Source of the DNA: Rhizobium sp. ACO-34A
GTDB taxonomy: Bacteria > Pseudomonadota > Alphaproteobacteria > Rhizobiales > Rhizobiaceae
Length of the DNA stretch: 64,000 bases
Direction: 5' to 3'
Assembly: GCA_002600635.1 (NCBI GenBank)
Contig: CP021371.1
Location: 1,305,001-1,369,000 of the forward strand
A program made the translations under genes and the position numbers. Shown here piece by piece: positions 18,052 through 26,359 of this stretch. Below the pieces are notes generated by a model that was not told the DNA's origin, made no database searches, and was given only the letters and a program-made list of their open reading frames with translations. Within the stretch, counting starts at the first letter, position 1, and each line of letters begins with the position of its first letter.

Positions 18052-18672
18052 ATGTCAGAAATGGGGTTAACAACCGGTGACTTTACCGAGGTGTCGGAGC
18101 CTTTTGCGCTGTTCGCGGCGTGGCTGAAGGACGCGGAAGCCTCGGAAATCAACGATCCTAACGCAGTCGCAGTCGCCACTGTCGACGAGCACGGCCTTCC
18201 CAATGTGCGGATGGTTCTGCTCAAGGGATTTGATGACCGGGGGTTCGTGTTTTACACAAATTTCGAGAGTCAGAAGGGGCGGGAGATCCTCGGGCAGAAG
18301 AAGGCGGCGATGTGCTTCCACTGGAAGTCGCTGCGTCGTCAGGTGCGCCTGCGTGGCGAGGTAGAGGTGGTTTCCGACGAGGAAGCGGACGCCTATTACC
18401 GTTCCCGCGCGCTCGGAAGCCGCATCGGCGCATGGGCCTCGAAACAGTCCCGTCCGCTCGAGGGCCGTTTTGCGCTGGAAAAGGCTGTCGCCGAATATAC
18501 CGCCCGCTTTGCGCTCGGCGATATTCCCCGTCCGCCCTATTGGTCGGGCTTCCGCATCAAGCCGCAATCGATCGAGTTCTGGCATGACCGCAAGTTCCGT
18601 CTGCACGACCGGATCGAATTCCGCCGTGACACGCTGGATGCGCCCTGGACCAAGGTGCGCATGTACCCCTGA
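18052..18672 (+). CDS. pdxH: PdxH, pyridoxamine 5'-phosphate oxidase
   Basis: A 206-residue FMN-dependent oxidase that makes pyridoxal 5'-phosphate from pyridoxine- or pyridoxamine-5'-phosphate. Family motifs are present in order: [64 protein letters not shown] and the C-terminal signature [15 protein letters not shown]. The length is usual. It is convergent with the polysaccharide deacetylase gene and divergent from the small lipoprotein gene. The ATG at 18052 agrees with the conserved N-terminus. Confidence 0.95.
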   Translation: MSEMGLTTGDFTEVSEPFALFAAWLKDAEASEINDPNAVAVATVDEHGLPNVRMVLLKGFDDRGFVFYTNFESQKGREILGQKKAAMCFHWKSLRRQVRLRGEVEVVSDEEADAYYRSRALGSRIGAWASKQSRPLEGRFALEKAVAEYTARFALGDIPRPPYWSGFRIKPQSIEFWHDRKFRLHDRIEFRRDTLDAPWTKVRMYP

Positions 18673-18733
18673 GTGAGGGATCTCTGAAACCCGAAAGCAG
18701 CCCTTTCACTTTATGGTGAGGGGGCCGCGTCAG

Positions 18734-19774
18734 TCACCCACGGCGGGCGAAGGGGATGCCTGATGCCAGCGCCGAGACGTAGCGCGGTTTCTGATAGAAG
18801 CCGTTGAGCGAGATGCGGGGTAACTGCATCGGCGCGTCGAGTGATCTTTCCCGAAGCGTGCCGGGCCGCGTCGTGACCGCAAGCCTGAAGCCGGCGGCAC
18901 TGACGGCGGCGGCTGTTCGCGCATCGACGCTGCGGCTGTCTCCATAAGGATAGGCAAAGCTCGTGGGACGGCGGCCGGTGAGCGCCTCGACATAATCCGC
19001 GCTGGAGGAGAGTTCGTCCGCAAGCGCCGCATCGTCAAGAAATGTCAGCGCCCGATGGCTGACGGTATGCGCACCAAGGCTTGCCAGCGGATGGCCGGCA
19101 ACGGCTTTCAATTCGTCCGGTGTCATCACCAGCCGGTCGGCCAGCGCCCTCGCATCGACACCCGCTTCGAGCGCTGCGGCATCGAGCGCAGCAATTGCTT
19201 CGCTTTCGCCCGGTCCGCCAATGGTCGCGCCGATCCGGTCACCGGCGGCTATCTTGTCGGCGCGATCGGCAATCTCGAAAACCGTCTGGTCGCCCGAGGG
19301 GGCGGTCAGCGTGAAGCGGCTCGTATTGTTGACGAGTTCATCCAGTGTTTCCCACCACAGCGTATGGCTGCGCTCGGCAAAACCCCTGGCCACGAAGATG
19401 GTGAAGGGAACACCATGTCTTTCGAAAACCGGCAGGGCATGTTCAGCATTGTCCTTGAAACCGTCGTCGAGCGTGAAGGCGGCGAAGGGCTGGCCGGAGC
19501 CGGAGAGAGCCGACGGGATGTCATCGAGCGCCACGAAACGATATCCGTCGCGCTTTAACTGCAGGATCGCCTGTTCCAGGAATTCCGGTGTGATTTCCAG
19601 ATGACGGTTCGGTTCGGCAAGCCGCGGGCTGAAAGGTCGTACATGATGCAGGGTGAAGATCGCGCCCCGGCCTCGCGCCGAGGACATCGCGCCGAAGCGG
19701 GAAAGCACATGCGAGGCTTCAAGACCGGCCGTGATCGCCGTCTGCCGCAGCATCCTCTTCAGTCGTGCCGACAT
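18734..19774 (-). CDS. Polysaccharide deacetylase (NodB fold)
   Basis: A 346-residue protein with a NodB/CE4 deacetylase domain. The metal- and catalytic-residue motifs are visible: motif 1 FTLDDGF (general base and zinc aspartates), motif 2 HTVSH (HxxxH zinc ligands), and SFAYPYGD. The N-terminal part (about 50 residues) contains FTLHHVRPFSP, typical of the wider family. I chose ATG 19774, since GGGGAAAGACG precedes it; the frame is open another 49 codons upstream without a site. The N-terminus lacks a clear signal peptide. The substrate, an acetylated glycan, is unknown. It is convergent with pdxH. Confidence 0.87.
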   Translation of the reverse strand: MSARLKRMLRQTAITAGLEASHVLSRFGAMSSARGRGAIFTLHHVRPFSPRLAEPNRHLEITPEFLEQAILQLKRDGYRFVALDDIPSALSGSGQPFAAFTLDDGFKDNAEHALPVFERHGVPFTIFVARGFAERSHTLWWETLDELVNNTSRFTLTAPSGDQTVFEIADRADKIAAGDRIGATIGGPGESEAIAALDAAALEAGVDARALADRLVMTPDELKAVAGHPLASLGAHTVSHRALTFLDDAALADELSSSADYVEALTGRRPTSFAYPYGDSRSVDARTAAAVSAAGFRLAVTTRPGTLRERSLDAPMQLPRISLNGFYQKPRYVSALASGIPFARRG

Positions 19775-19943
19775 CGTCTTTCCCCGTTTCGCGCCCGGTT
19801 TCACATTGCGTTGCAGCGAAAGTAAGGGCGGGCCGTTAAGCGTTGCTGAACGGCCCGCTGCCTGTTCTCGCGTCCTGATTGTCAACCTCAGCCAGCACCC
19901 GCCAGGAAGCATGGCCGACATTGCGATCCGGACGCAAGCAACC

Positions 19944-21356
19944 TCATGATGTCAGGGATGCTGCACCGGCAAGCCGGACGGCCCGGCGGGCGGCGAGGAG
20001 AGCAGGCACCGCCCACACAAGCGCCAGCGCGAAGGTCAGCGTCAGGATCGTTCGCATGGCCTCCGGGGTTGCAGCCGAGGCAAGGCCGGCTCCATTGGCC
20101 CAAAGCCCCGCCATCGCCGCGCCGAGCGCGTAGCCGGCCGATTGCAACGTGGGCAGCAGGGCTGAGGTCTTGTCGCGTTCTCGCTCAGGCGTTGTTTCCA
20201 TCAGCATCTGGCTGAGATAGCCCCAGCTCAGGCCGAACGCCGCGCCTATGGTGATCTGCGCCGCAACGAGCAGCCCGGTGCTGCCGGCGGCAATGGCGGT
20301 GGCAAGTGCCGTAAAGCCACAGACCAGCAACAGCGGGCCGATCCATATGGTGGCCCGCCTCGCGCCTTCATGCCTGAGATTGGCGACGCCGATGGCGGTG
20401 AGGCTCCAGCTGATCGCCATCAGCGCCCCGAGCGCGCCGGCATGGGTTGGCCCGTAGCCGAAGAGATTTTGCAGCGAGTAGACCAGATAGACACCGCTCG
20501 TCGCCTGCGAAAGCGGCATCAGCACCACCACCCATAGGCCGAGGCCGAGCGTGGAGCCGAGCGAGAACGCACCCTTCGGCAGGATGGACTGATCGGCACG
20601 ACGGTCGAGACGGACGGCGGCGAAGATCAGAAGGAACGATGCTGCGACGGCCGTTGCCGTGGCGAGTGCCGAAGGGGCAAGCCCGGCGACCAGCATGACG
20701 AGCAGACCGGCCGAAAGCAGGACGAGACGCTGGGTGGGGAAGCTGAGGGACGCGCCGCCAACCGGCCCACGTCCAACCGGCACCATCACGGCGGCGAGAA
20801 GCAGGAAGAGGCCGATGATCGGTGCATTGACGAGAAAGGCGACGCGCCACGAGAAGCTCTCCGTGAGCGAGCCGGCAAGCACCGGTCCACCGAAGGCGGC
20901 GACGGCCCAAACGGTCGCCTCCGCACCGAAGACCTTCGGCACCAGAGCCGGCGGAAACATTTCCGGGATCAGGGCGTAGCAGATCGCCGCGATGATCCCT
21001 TCGCCGATGCCTTGAAACACCCGGCCGACAAGCACCGTCTCCATGTCCGACGCCAGCGCCGCCGCAAGCGTGCCGGCAAGAAACACCAGTGCCGCGGCAA
21101 ACAGCACCTTTCGGGCGCCGTATCGCTGCTTGAGGAGAGCCGCGCTCGCGCCGGCGACGATGGAGGCGATCAGATAAAGCGTCAGTGACCAAGGCAGCAA
21201 TGCCGCGCCGCCGATCTCGCGAACCGCCGTCGGCAGCACGGTGCTGACGAGAAAGCCGTTGAAGGCATAAAGCGCGACACCCACGCACAGCATGGTGGTG
21301 GTCGCCAGATAGCGGGGTGCCAGCAACTCCGCCCAGCGGCCGGTAACTGCCGCCAT
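19944..21356 (-). CDS. MFS multidrug-type exporter under SoxR control
   Basis: A 470-residue major facilitator protein with 12-14 hydrophobic segments and the MFS loop motif in KQRYGARKVLFA after the second helix, followed by VGRVFQGIGEGIIAA. It resembles DHA2-type drug exporters. I placed the start at ATG 21356: GGAGG lies five bases upstream, while the longer frame to 21461 begins almost at the predicted transcription start. Its promoter has the 19-base spacer and operator of SoxR-activated genes, and soxR is divergent, so it is likely induced by redox-active compounds and exports them. Substrates are not known. Confidence 0.87.
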   Translation of the reverse strand: MAAVTGRWAELLAPRYLATTTMLCVGVALYAFNGFLVSTVLPTAVREIGGAALLPWSLTLYLIASIVAGASAALLKQRYGARKVLFAAALVFLAGTLAAALASDMETVLVGRVFQGIGEGIIAAICYALIPEMFPPALVPKVFGAEATVWAVAAFGGPVLAGSLTESFSWRVAFLVNAPIIGLFLLLAAVMVPVGRGPVGGASLSFPTQRLVLLSAGLLVMLVAGLAPSALATATAVAASFLLIFAAVRLDRRADQSILPKGAFSLGSTLGLGLWVVVLMPLSQATSGVYLVYSLQNLFGYGPTHAGALGALMAISWSLTAIGVANLRHEGARRATIWIGPLLLVCGFTALATAIAAGSTGLLVAAQITIGAAFGLSWGYLSQMLMETTPERERDKTSALLPTLQSAGYALGAAMAGLWANGAGLASAATPEAMRTILTLTFALALVWAVPALLAARRAVRLAGAASLTS

Positions 21357-21470
21357 CCCACCCTCCGTCGCGCCGGCATCGCCCACGCGGGGCTTTTCCA
21401 TACCGCCCGCGCCTTCCATTCCTGCATCCATTTCCCGGTATTTCCTCTCCATGGTCTTCATTGCGGCCGG

Positions 21471-21501
21471 ATGCTACAACCTCAACCAAAGTTGAGGTAA
21501 A
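21471..21501 (-). promoter_or_regulatory. SoxR-dependent promoter and operator
   Basis: On the minus strand, TTTACC (21501-21496) and TAGCAT (21476-21471) are separated by 19 bases, the overlong spacer typical of MerR/SoxR-activated promoters. The spacer contains CCTCAAC-CAAA-GTTGAGG (21480-21497), close to the consensus SoxR box CCTCAAG-N4-CTTGAGG. It lies 23 bases from the soxR start on the other strand, so it can also control soxR. Confidence 0.9.
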
Positions 21502-21519
21502 TACCCGGAGCAAGAAAAA

Positions 21520-21969
21520 ATGCAGGGCCTGACTGTCGGTGAAATCGCAAGTCGCAGCGGCGTGGCCGTCTCGGCCATTCACTTCTATGAGCGCAAGGGG
21601 CTGATCGCCTCCCACCGCACGGAAGGCAACCAGCGCCGTTTCGACCGCGCCGTGCTTCGCCGCATCGCCCTCATCAAGGTCGCCCAGCAGCTCGGCGTGC
21701 CGCTGGCGGAAGTGGCGGAGCAGCTTTCCGTTCTGCCGAAGGACCGTGCGCCCAATCACCGCGACTGGCAGAAGATCGCCACCCGCTGGTCGCAGCAGCT
21801 GAACCACCGCATCCACATGCTGGAAGCCCTCCGCGACAACCTCGACGGCTGCATCGGCTGCGGCTGCCTTTCCATGACCAAATGCACGGTCATCAATCCA
21901 GGGGATTGCCTTGCCGGCGAAGGGCAGGGGGCCGTGGCGCTCGCCGAGATGGCGGGGGAGGAGGATTGA
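21520..21969 (+). CDS. soxR: SoxR, redox-sensing MerR-family regulator
   Basis: A 149-residue MerR-family activator. The N-terminal helix-turn-helix (LTVGEIASRSGVAVSAIHFYERKGLI) is followed by a coiled-coil helix and the [2Fe-2S] cysteine motif CIGCGCLSMTKC (C-x2-C-x-C-x5-C), diagnostic of SoxR. Oxidation of the cluster by redox-cycling compounds activates transcription from overlong-spacer promoters. GGAG lies nine bases before ATG 21520. It is divergent from an MFS exporter with a matching SoxR box, a common non-enteric arrangement where SoxR controls efflux rather than SoxS. Confidence 0.94.
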   Translation: MQGLTVGEIASRSGVAVSAIHFYERKGLIASHRTEGNQRRFDRAVLRRIALIKVAQQLGVPLAEVAEQLSVLPKDRAPNHRDWQKIATRWSQQLNHRIHMLEALRDNLDGCIGCGCLSMTKCTVINPGDCLAGEGQGAVALAEMAGEED

Positions 21970-22221
21970 GGGGAGGGGTGGCTCGGGGTGGGGCGGGATG
22001 TCGCGGCAGAAGTGATTTTTGTCTGCTATGGGGCTGTAAGCTACCATCGACGCTTGCCGCGAATCTCGCAACTCTCTATATTTCGGACACAGGCTCGCCC
22101 CAAGCCTCCCCCCTCCTTTCGGGAAAGCATTGGACATGTAGGGTGACGCCAATTCATCGAACCATCTGTTCGGGCATCGCATTAGGAGGGGTTGCGGTTC
22201 GGCTCGCAATGGAGGTTCTTG

Positions 22222-22935
22222 ATGAAGCTTTCTGCACCAATATACCAGCTCAAACGTCGGGCCAAGCTGATGGCTCGCATTAAGAGCGTGCCCTTGAATG
22301 AGGCGCTGGACCAGATCGCACGCGACGAGGGATTCTCGAAATGGAGCCTGCTTTCCGCAAGCATGTCTTCTGGCCCATTATCCGAAAAAGTCCTGTCGCG
22401 TCTTGACGAAGGCGACCTGCTACTACTTGCAGGCCGGCCGGGCCAAGGGAAGACCAGGTTGGGTCTTCAGCTCCTGATCGATGCCGCTAGGGACGGCCGC
22501 AAGGCCTTGCTGTTTACCTTGGAATTTACCGAGCAACAGGCGAGGAAGTACCTCAAATCACTGGAGGTACCGGGAGGCAACATAGCGGACGCCGTGCAGA
22601 TTTTCACATCTGATCAGATCAGCGCGGAATATATCATCGCACACATGTCTGGAGCAAAATCCGGCACAATAGCAGTCATTGATTACTTGCAACTGCTTGA
22701 CCAGCAGCGAAGCAAGCCGACGCTATCCGAACAACTGCAAACCCTGCGAGAGTTCGCGCAACACGCCGGCGTTGTCCTCGGTTTTATTTCCCAGATAGAC
22801 AGGTCATTTGAAACCGAGGGCAAACGGCTTCCTGACATCGGAGACGTTCGGTTGCCGAATTTTGTCGATCTGGGTCTCTTTTCCAAAGCATGCTTCCTTC
22901 ACAATGGAGAAGCCCAGCTACAAGACGTTGCATGA
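22222..22935 (+). CDS. DnaB/RecA-like P-loop ATPase, single domain
   Basis: A 237-residue protein with one RecA-fold ATPase domain. Walker A is LLLAGRPGQGKTRLGLQLL (about residue 72), Walker B is IAVIDYLQLLDQQ (about residue 158), and GFISQIDRSF resembles the sensor strand of replicative helicases. The first 50 residues (LKRRAKLMARIKSVPLNEAL, then EGFSKWSLL) form a helical motif seen in small proteins of Proteobacteria but have no primase-binding domain, so it is not DnaB itself. ATG 22222 has GGAGG eight bases upstream. It stands alone between long non-coding gaps and its codon use looks less GC-biased than its neighbours, which hints at transfer. Confidence 0.78.
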   Translation: MKLSAPIYQLKRRAKLMARIKSVPLNEALDQIARDEGFSKWSLLSASMSSGPLSEKVLSRLDEGDLLLLAGRPGQGKTRLGLQLLIDAARDGRKALLFTLEFTEQQARKYLKSLEVPGGNIADAVQIFTSDQISAEYIIAHMSGAKSGTIAVIDYLQLLDQQRSKPTLSEQLQTLREFAQHAGVVLGFISQIDRSFETEGKRLPDIGDVRLPNFVDLGLFSKACFLHNGEAQLQDVA

Positions 22936-23372
22936 ATGCCAGCCGCGACCATCAAGGTCGCGGCACTTCTCTGGCGAACGCTGGCGGCGTGAAGCCGCCA
23001 TCATCTTCGTGGTTTCGGATATTCGCTTTCTGTGAAACGGTAGCGACGCGGTTCAACCGTGATGGGTCAAAGGCGATCACACATCAACGCATATTCGTAT
23101 GGTTGCATCTGGCGTATCGCCGCCGAAGTGCCGCTGTTCCTGTGGAACAGCGTCTGTCCCGGTCAATGATCGCCTGACACGGATCGGGGCTTCTTGCCTT
23201 AGCATCCAAAGGGGCAATCGGAGCCGCTTGATCAGCCTTGCGGTGCCATGTCGCTGCCGCCGGAGTTGCGCCCATTGAGGCTGACATCCAGAAACCGGTT
23301 GCTCAAATTGTTGGACTCCGTCAAATAAATGGCGAATGATCAGCCATCCGCAGCAACGGGAGTTCGCGCCGC
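22936..23372. other. 437-base gap with hairpins, no gene seen
   Basis: No convincing ORF. CCGCGACC-ATCAA-GGTCGCGG (22943-22963) is a perfect 8-bp hairpin just after the ATPase gene and may end its transcript; GGCGGC-GTGAA-GCCGCC follows at 22984-23000. The rest, up to the SDR gene, is moderately GC-rich without a recognised element. Confidence 0.5.
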
Positions 23373-24137
23373 ATGTCACAGTCAAATCGTATGGAAGGAA
23401 AAGTGTGCCTCGTTACCGGCGGCGGAACGGGGATCGGAAAGGCGACGGTCCTGCAGATGGCGGGCGAGGGGGCTCGTGCGGTGGTTATCGCCGCACGGCG
23501 GGAGGCGGAAGGCGAGGCGGTTGCAGCCGCCTGCCGCGATCTCGGTGCCGAGGCCTGCTTCATCAGGACGGACATGACGAGCGAGGCCGACGTCGAAAAC
23601 ATGGTCGCCGGCACGGTCTCCCGCTTCGGCCGGCTGGATGTCGCCTTCAACAATGCCGGTTTTCAGGAACGGCGCGCTCCGGTCGAGGAGCAGAGCGACG
23701 CCACTTACGCCACCGTGTTCGATACCAATGTCCGTGGCGTCTTCCATTGCCTGCGCCACCAGATCCCCGCGATGTTGAGGACCGGCGGCGGGGCGATCGT
23801 CATCAATGCTTCCGTCAGCGGGGTGCGCAATCCGAACCCCGGCTTTGCCCTCTATAACGCGTCCAAAGCGGCGGTGATCGCCATGATGCGGACGGCTGCC
23901 ATCGAGAACGCCGCGCGCGGCATCCGCATCAATGCGGTGGCGCCGGGCAGGGTCGTGACCGACATGATGCTTGCGGCCGGCGTCGGCGATGTGGCGACTG
24001 TTGCGGCAGGCCTGCCGCTCAGGCGCATGGGGCAGCCGGAAGAACTGGCTGAAGCCGTCGTCTGGCTGGCTTCGGACCAGTCATCCTATGTGGTTGGTCA
24101 CGTGCTCGCGGCCGACGGCGGTTTTCTCGCCGCTTGA
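23373..24137 (+). CDS. SDR family oxidoreductase
   Basis: A 254-residue classical short-chain dehydrogenase. The NAD(P) motif is VTGGGTGIGKAT (about residues 14-25), NNAG is present (VAFNNAGFQ), and the catalytic triad is in INASVSGV and YNASKAAV (Tyr-x3-Lys). The C-terminus VVGHVLAADGGFLAA is usual for the family. The position after TGGGTG (AARREAE) suggests NADP preference, which is only a guess. The substrate is unknown. ATG 23373 is the likely start; an in-frame ATG at 23391 is possible. A likely terminator follows. Confidence 0.88.
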   Translation: MSQSNRMEGKVCLVTGGGTGIGKATVLQMAGEGARAVVIAARREAEGEAVAAACRDLGAEACFIRTDMTSEADVENMVAGTVSRFGRLDVAFNNAGFQERRAPVEEQSDATYATVFDTNVRGVFHCLRHQIPAMLRTGGGAIVINASVSGVRNPNPGFALYNASKAAVIAMMRTAAIENAARGIRINAVAPGRVVTDMMLAAGVGDVATVAAGLPLRRMGQPEELAEAVVWLASDQSSYVVGHVLAADGGFLAA

Positions 24138-24147
24138 GCCTCTAAAC

Positions 24148-24179
24148 CGGTAAATGATCCAGCTTCGGACCATTTACCG
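24148..24179. terminator. Hairpin after SDR gene
   Basis: CGGTAAATG (24148-24156) pairs with CATTTACCG (24171-24179), extended by ATCC/GGAC with one G-U pair around an AGCTTC loop. The sequence TCTGTTAACT follows on the plus strand. It lies 11 bases after the SDR stop codon. Confidence 0.6.
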
Positions 24180-24346
24180 TCTGTTAACTCACAACATGAA
24201 ACTTTTAGTTAACTTTGGTGATCTTGTGGCCGCGTTGCACAATTGTCGCCTCATTTCTGCTTTAGTCAGGCCTCGCTTCGCGCAATACGAAGTGCTTCGC
24301 CGGTGTCCCGACATTCTGCAAAATTTAGCCTGCCCTCGGAGGTGTC

Positions 24347-25741
24347 ATGAATAAGCTGTTGATCGCGTTTACGTTCCTTGTTGCGATCGCTTCCACTGCC
24401 TCCTCCGCCTTTGCCGGCAGCGCACAGTTTCTCCTCGACGCCCGCACGGGCGAGGTTCTTGCCTCGGAAAATCCCGATGCCCTCAATCATCCGGCATCGC
24501 TGACCAAGATGATGACCGTCTACATGACGTTCGACGCGATCCGCCGCGGCAAATTGTCCTGGGATAGCCCGGTCACCTTCTCGAAATATGCCGCCACCCG
24601 CCCGCCGACCAAGCTGCGCGTCAAGCCGGGCGATACCATCACCGTTCGCGAAGCCGTTCTCGGCATGATCGTTCAGTCCGCCAACGACGCCGCGGCTGCC
24701 ATGGCCGAAAAGCTTGGCGGCACCGAAGAGCGTTTCGCCGCGATGATGACCGCCAAGGCTCGCTCGCTCGGCATGCCCAAGACCGTTTTCGTCAATGCCT
24801 CCGGCCTGCCGGACGATCGCCAGATCACCACGGCCCGCGACATGTCCACCCTCGGCATCGCGCTGCTGCGTGACTTCCCGCAGGAATACAAGCTGTTCTC
24901 CACCAAGAGCTTCGCCTTCCGCGGCCGCACCATCAACGGCCATAATAACCTGATGTATCGCTACAAGGGCATGGACGGCATCAAGACCGGCTACACCAAT
25001 GCCTCCGGCTTCAACCTCGTCAGTGCCGTGATCGATGGCGACCGTCGCGTCATCGGCGTGGTCATGGGCGGCCGTTCCGCTGCCAGCCGTGACCGGATCA
25101 TGGAAAAGCTGATCACTGCCAACATCCGCAAGGCGTCCAGCGGCTCGAAGCTTCTCGCCAGCCGTTCGACCGGTTCCGCCCCGGCTGCGATGGTTGATGT
25201 TGCCCGTCTCGACGACCAGCCCTCAGTTCCGGTCCCGGCACCCCGTGCCGGCCAGGATGCCGTGGCTGCCGTCATCGGTATGGCAAATGGCACCGCACCG
25301 GTTCCCGCAAGCCGCTATGGCAGCGCTTATGCCGAGTCGACCGAAGTCGCCAGCGCCGCCATGGCAAGCGATGTCCCACTGATCACGCCCAAGGCAACCG
25401 TCGCTGCCTCCATGATCCCGACAGGCAAGCCCAAGGCTATATCCTCCGCACAGTCCTCGTCGGCTCAGGCCTCTTCCGGTCAGCCGAGCGGCAAGTGGCA
25501 GGTCCAGATCGCCGCTGCCACCAGCGCCGAAGCTGCCATGTCCCTGCTGGCCGATGCCAAGACCAAGGTCGGCGGTGTCCTGAACCGGCTCGACACCTAT
25601 ACCGAGGCTGTCACCCGCAACGGCACCACCTTCTACCGCGCCCGCTTTACCGGTTTCGAAACCAAGGACGAAGCCCGCACTGCCTGCGAAAAGCTGGTCA
25701 AGAACCGCTACGATTGCGTCTTGATGCCGGCACGCGGATAA
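24347..25741 (+). CDS. D-alanyl-D-alanine carboxypeptidase with C-terminal SPOR domain
   Basis: A 464-residue penicillin-binding protein of the DacA/DacC group. The signal peptide ends about AFAG; the serine active-site motifs are SLTK (about residue 51), SAN (about 110) and KTG (about 222), in correct order and spacing for peptidase family S11, which trims the terminal D-Ala of peptidoglycan stem peptides in the periplasm. A low-complexity Ala/Ser/Pro linker (about 265-385) leads to a SPOR domain (KWQVQIAAATSAEAAMSLL to the end), which binds denuded glycan at division sites. This combination is common in Rhizobiales. A GGAGG lies upstream of ATG 24347. A strong terminator follows. Confidence 0.93.
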   Translation: MNKLLIAFTFLVAIASTASSAFAGSAQFLLDARTGEVLASENPDALNHPASLTKMMTVYMTFDAIRRGKLSWDSPVTFSKYAATRPPTKLRVKPGDTITVREAVLGMIVQSANDAAAAMAEKLGGTEERFAAMMTAKARSLGMPKTVFVNASGLPDDRQITTARDMSTLGIALLRDFPQEYKLFSTKSFAFRGRTINGHNNLMYRYKGMDGIKTGYTNASGFNLVSAVIDGDRRVIGVVMGGRSAASRDRIMEKLITANIRKASSGSKLLASRSTGSAPAAMVDVARLDDQPSVPVPAPRAGQDAVAAVIGMANGTAPVPASRYGSAYAESTEVASAAMASDVPLITPKATVAASMIPTGKPKAISSAQSSSAQASSGQPSGKWQVQIAAATSAEAAMSLLADAKTKVGGVLNRLDTYTEAVTRNGTTFYRARFTGFETKDEARTACEKLVKNRYDCVLMPARG

Positions 25742-25784
25742 CGCTGCGGGGCCCATTTCCCTCCTTCCGGAATATCATTTGACG

Positions 25785-25812
25785 ACGAGCCCTGTGGGGC
25801 TCGTTTTCGTTT
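25785..25812 (+). terminator. Rho-independent terminator after the carboxypeptidase gene
   Basis: ACGAGCCC (25785-25792) pairs with GGGCTCGT (25797-25804) around TGTG, followed by TTTCGTTT. This is a classic intrinsic terminator 43 bases past the stop. Confidence 0.85.
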
Positions 25813-25974
25813 GAACTGGGGCCCTGCCCGGCAAGTGAGCAAAAACAGTGCCGCGTTTGGAAGTGCTTTGAAAACAAAAGGCTGAAGCATTTCCGTGGCC
25901 CGGTTTCACTGAAAAGCTCTGGTGGACAATCTTCCTGAAACGCGCGACAAAGTCAAGAACATATGGAGAACAAA

Positions 25975-26280
25975 ATGATTCCCGACCTGATTGCGCAATT
26001 CGAGAAGGCATCGGCCAATTATGCCGCGGCCAACGGGGTGGAGCGGGATGCCGACTGGTTTCTGCTGAAACTGGTGGAGGAGGCCGGTGAACTGGCGCTG
26101 GTCGCCAACCGGGTCAGTGGCCGTAGCCGGAGCAAGGGCATGAGCGAGACGGAACTGCATCGTTTGCTGGAGGACGAGACCGCCGATCTGCTCGGCCATG
26201 TGCTGCTTTTCGCTCGTCATCACGGAGTGGCGCTCGATGACGCGATCGAGCGCAAGTGGCGGTTCCGCCCGGATAGCTGA
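25975..26280 (+). CDS. MazG-like nucleotide pyrophosphohydrolase
   Basis: A 101-residue protein of the MazG/all-alpha NTP pyrophosphatase superfamily. The metal-binding pattern is visible: KLVEEAGELALV (E-E-x2-E) and, 30 residues later, EDETADLLGHVLLF (E-x2-D). These enzymes remove pyrophosphate from non-canonical or surplus NTPs. I chose ATG 25975, with GGAG seven bases upstream; the ATG at 25963 is weaker. The substrate is unknown, and the short length fits stand-alone MazG-like proteins. It is a single gene, convergent with tldD. Confidence 0.8.
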   Translation: MIPDLIAQFEKASANYAAANGVERDADWFLLKLVEEAGELALVANRVSGRSRSKGMSETELHRLLEDETADLLGHVLLFARHHGVALDDAIERKWRFRPDS

Positions 26281-26359
26281 GGGGCGGAACTCGGCATTTC
26301 AGGGATCTGACATGTAGACGAGGGGCCGCCGTTCAGCAGACCCCGCCGGCATCGGTGGA

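Noticed and set aside
23000..23372. Small frames in the ATPase-SDR gap
   Set aside because: None has a ribosome site, conserved pattern or typical codon use.
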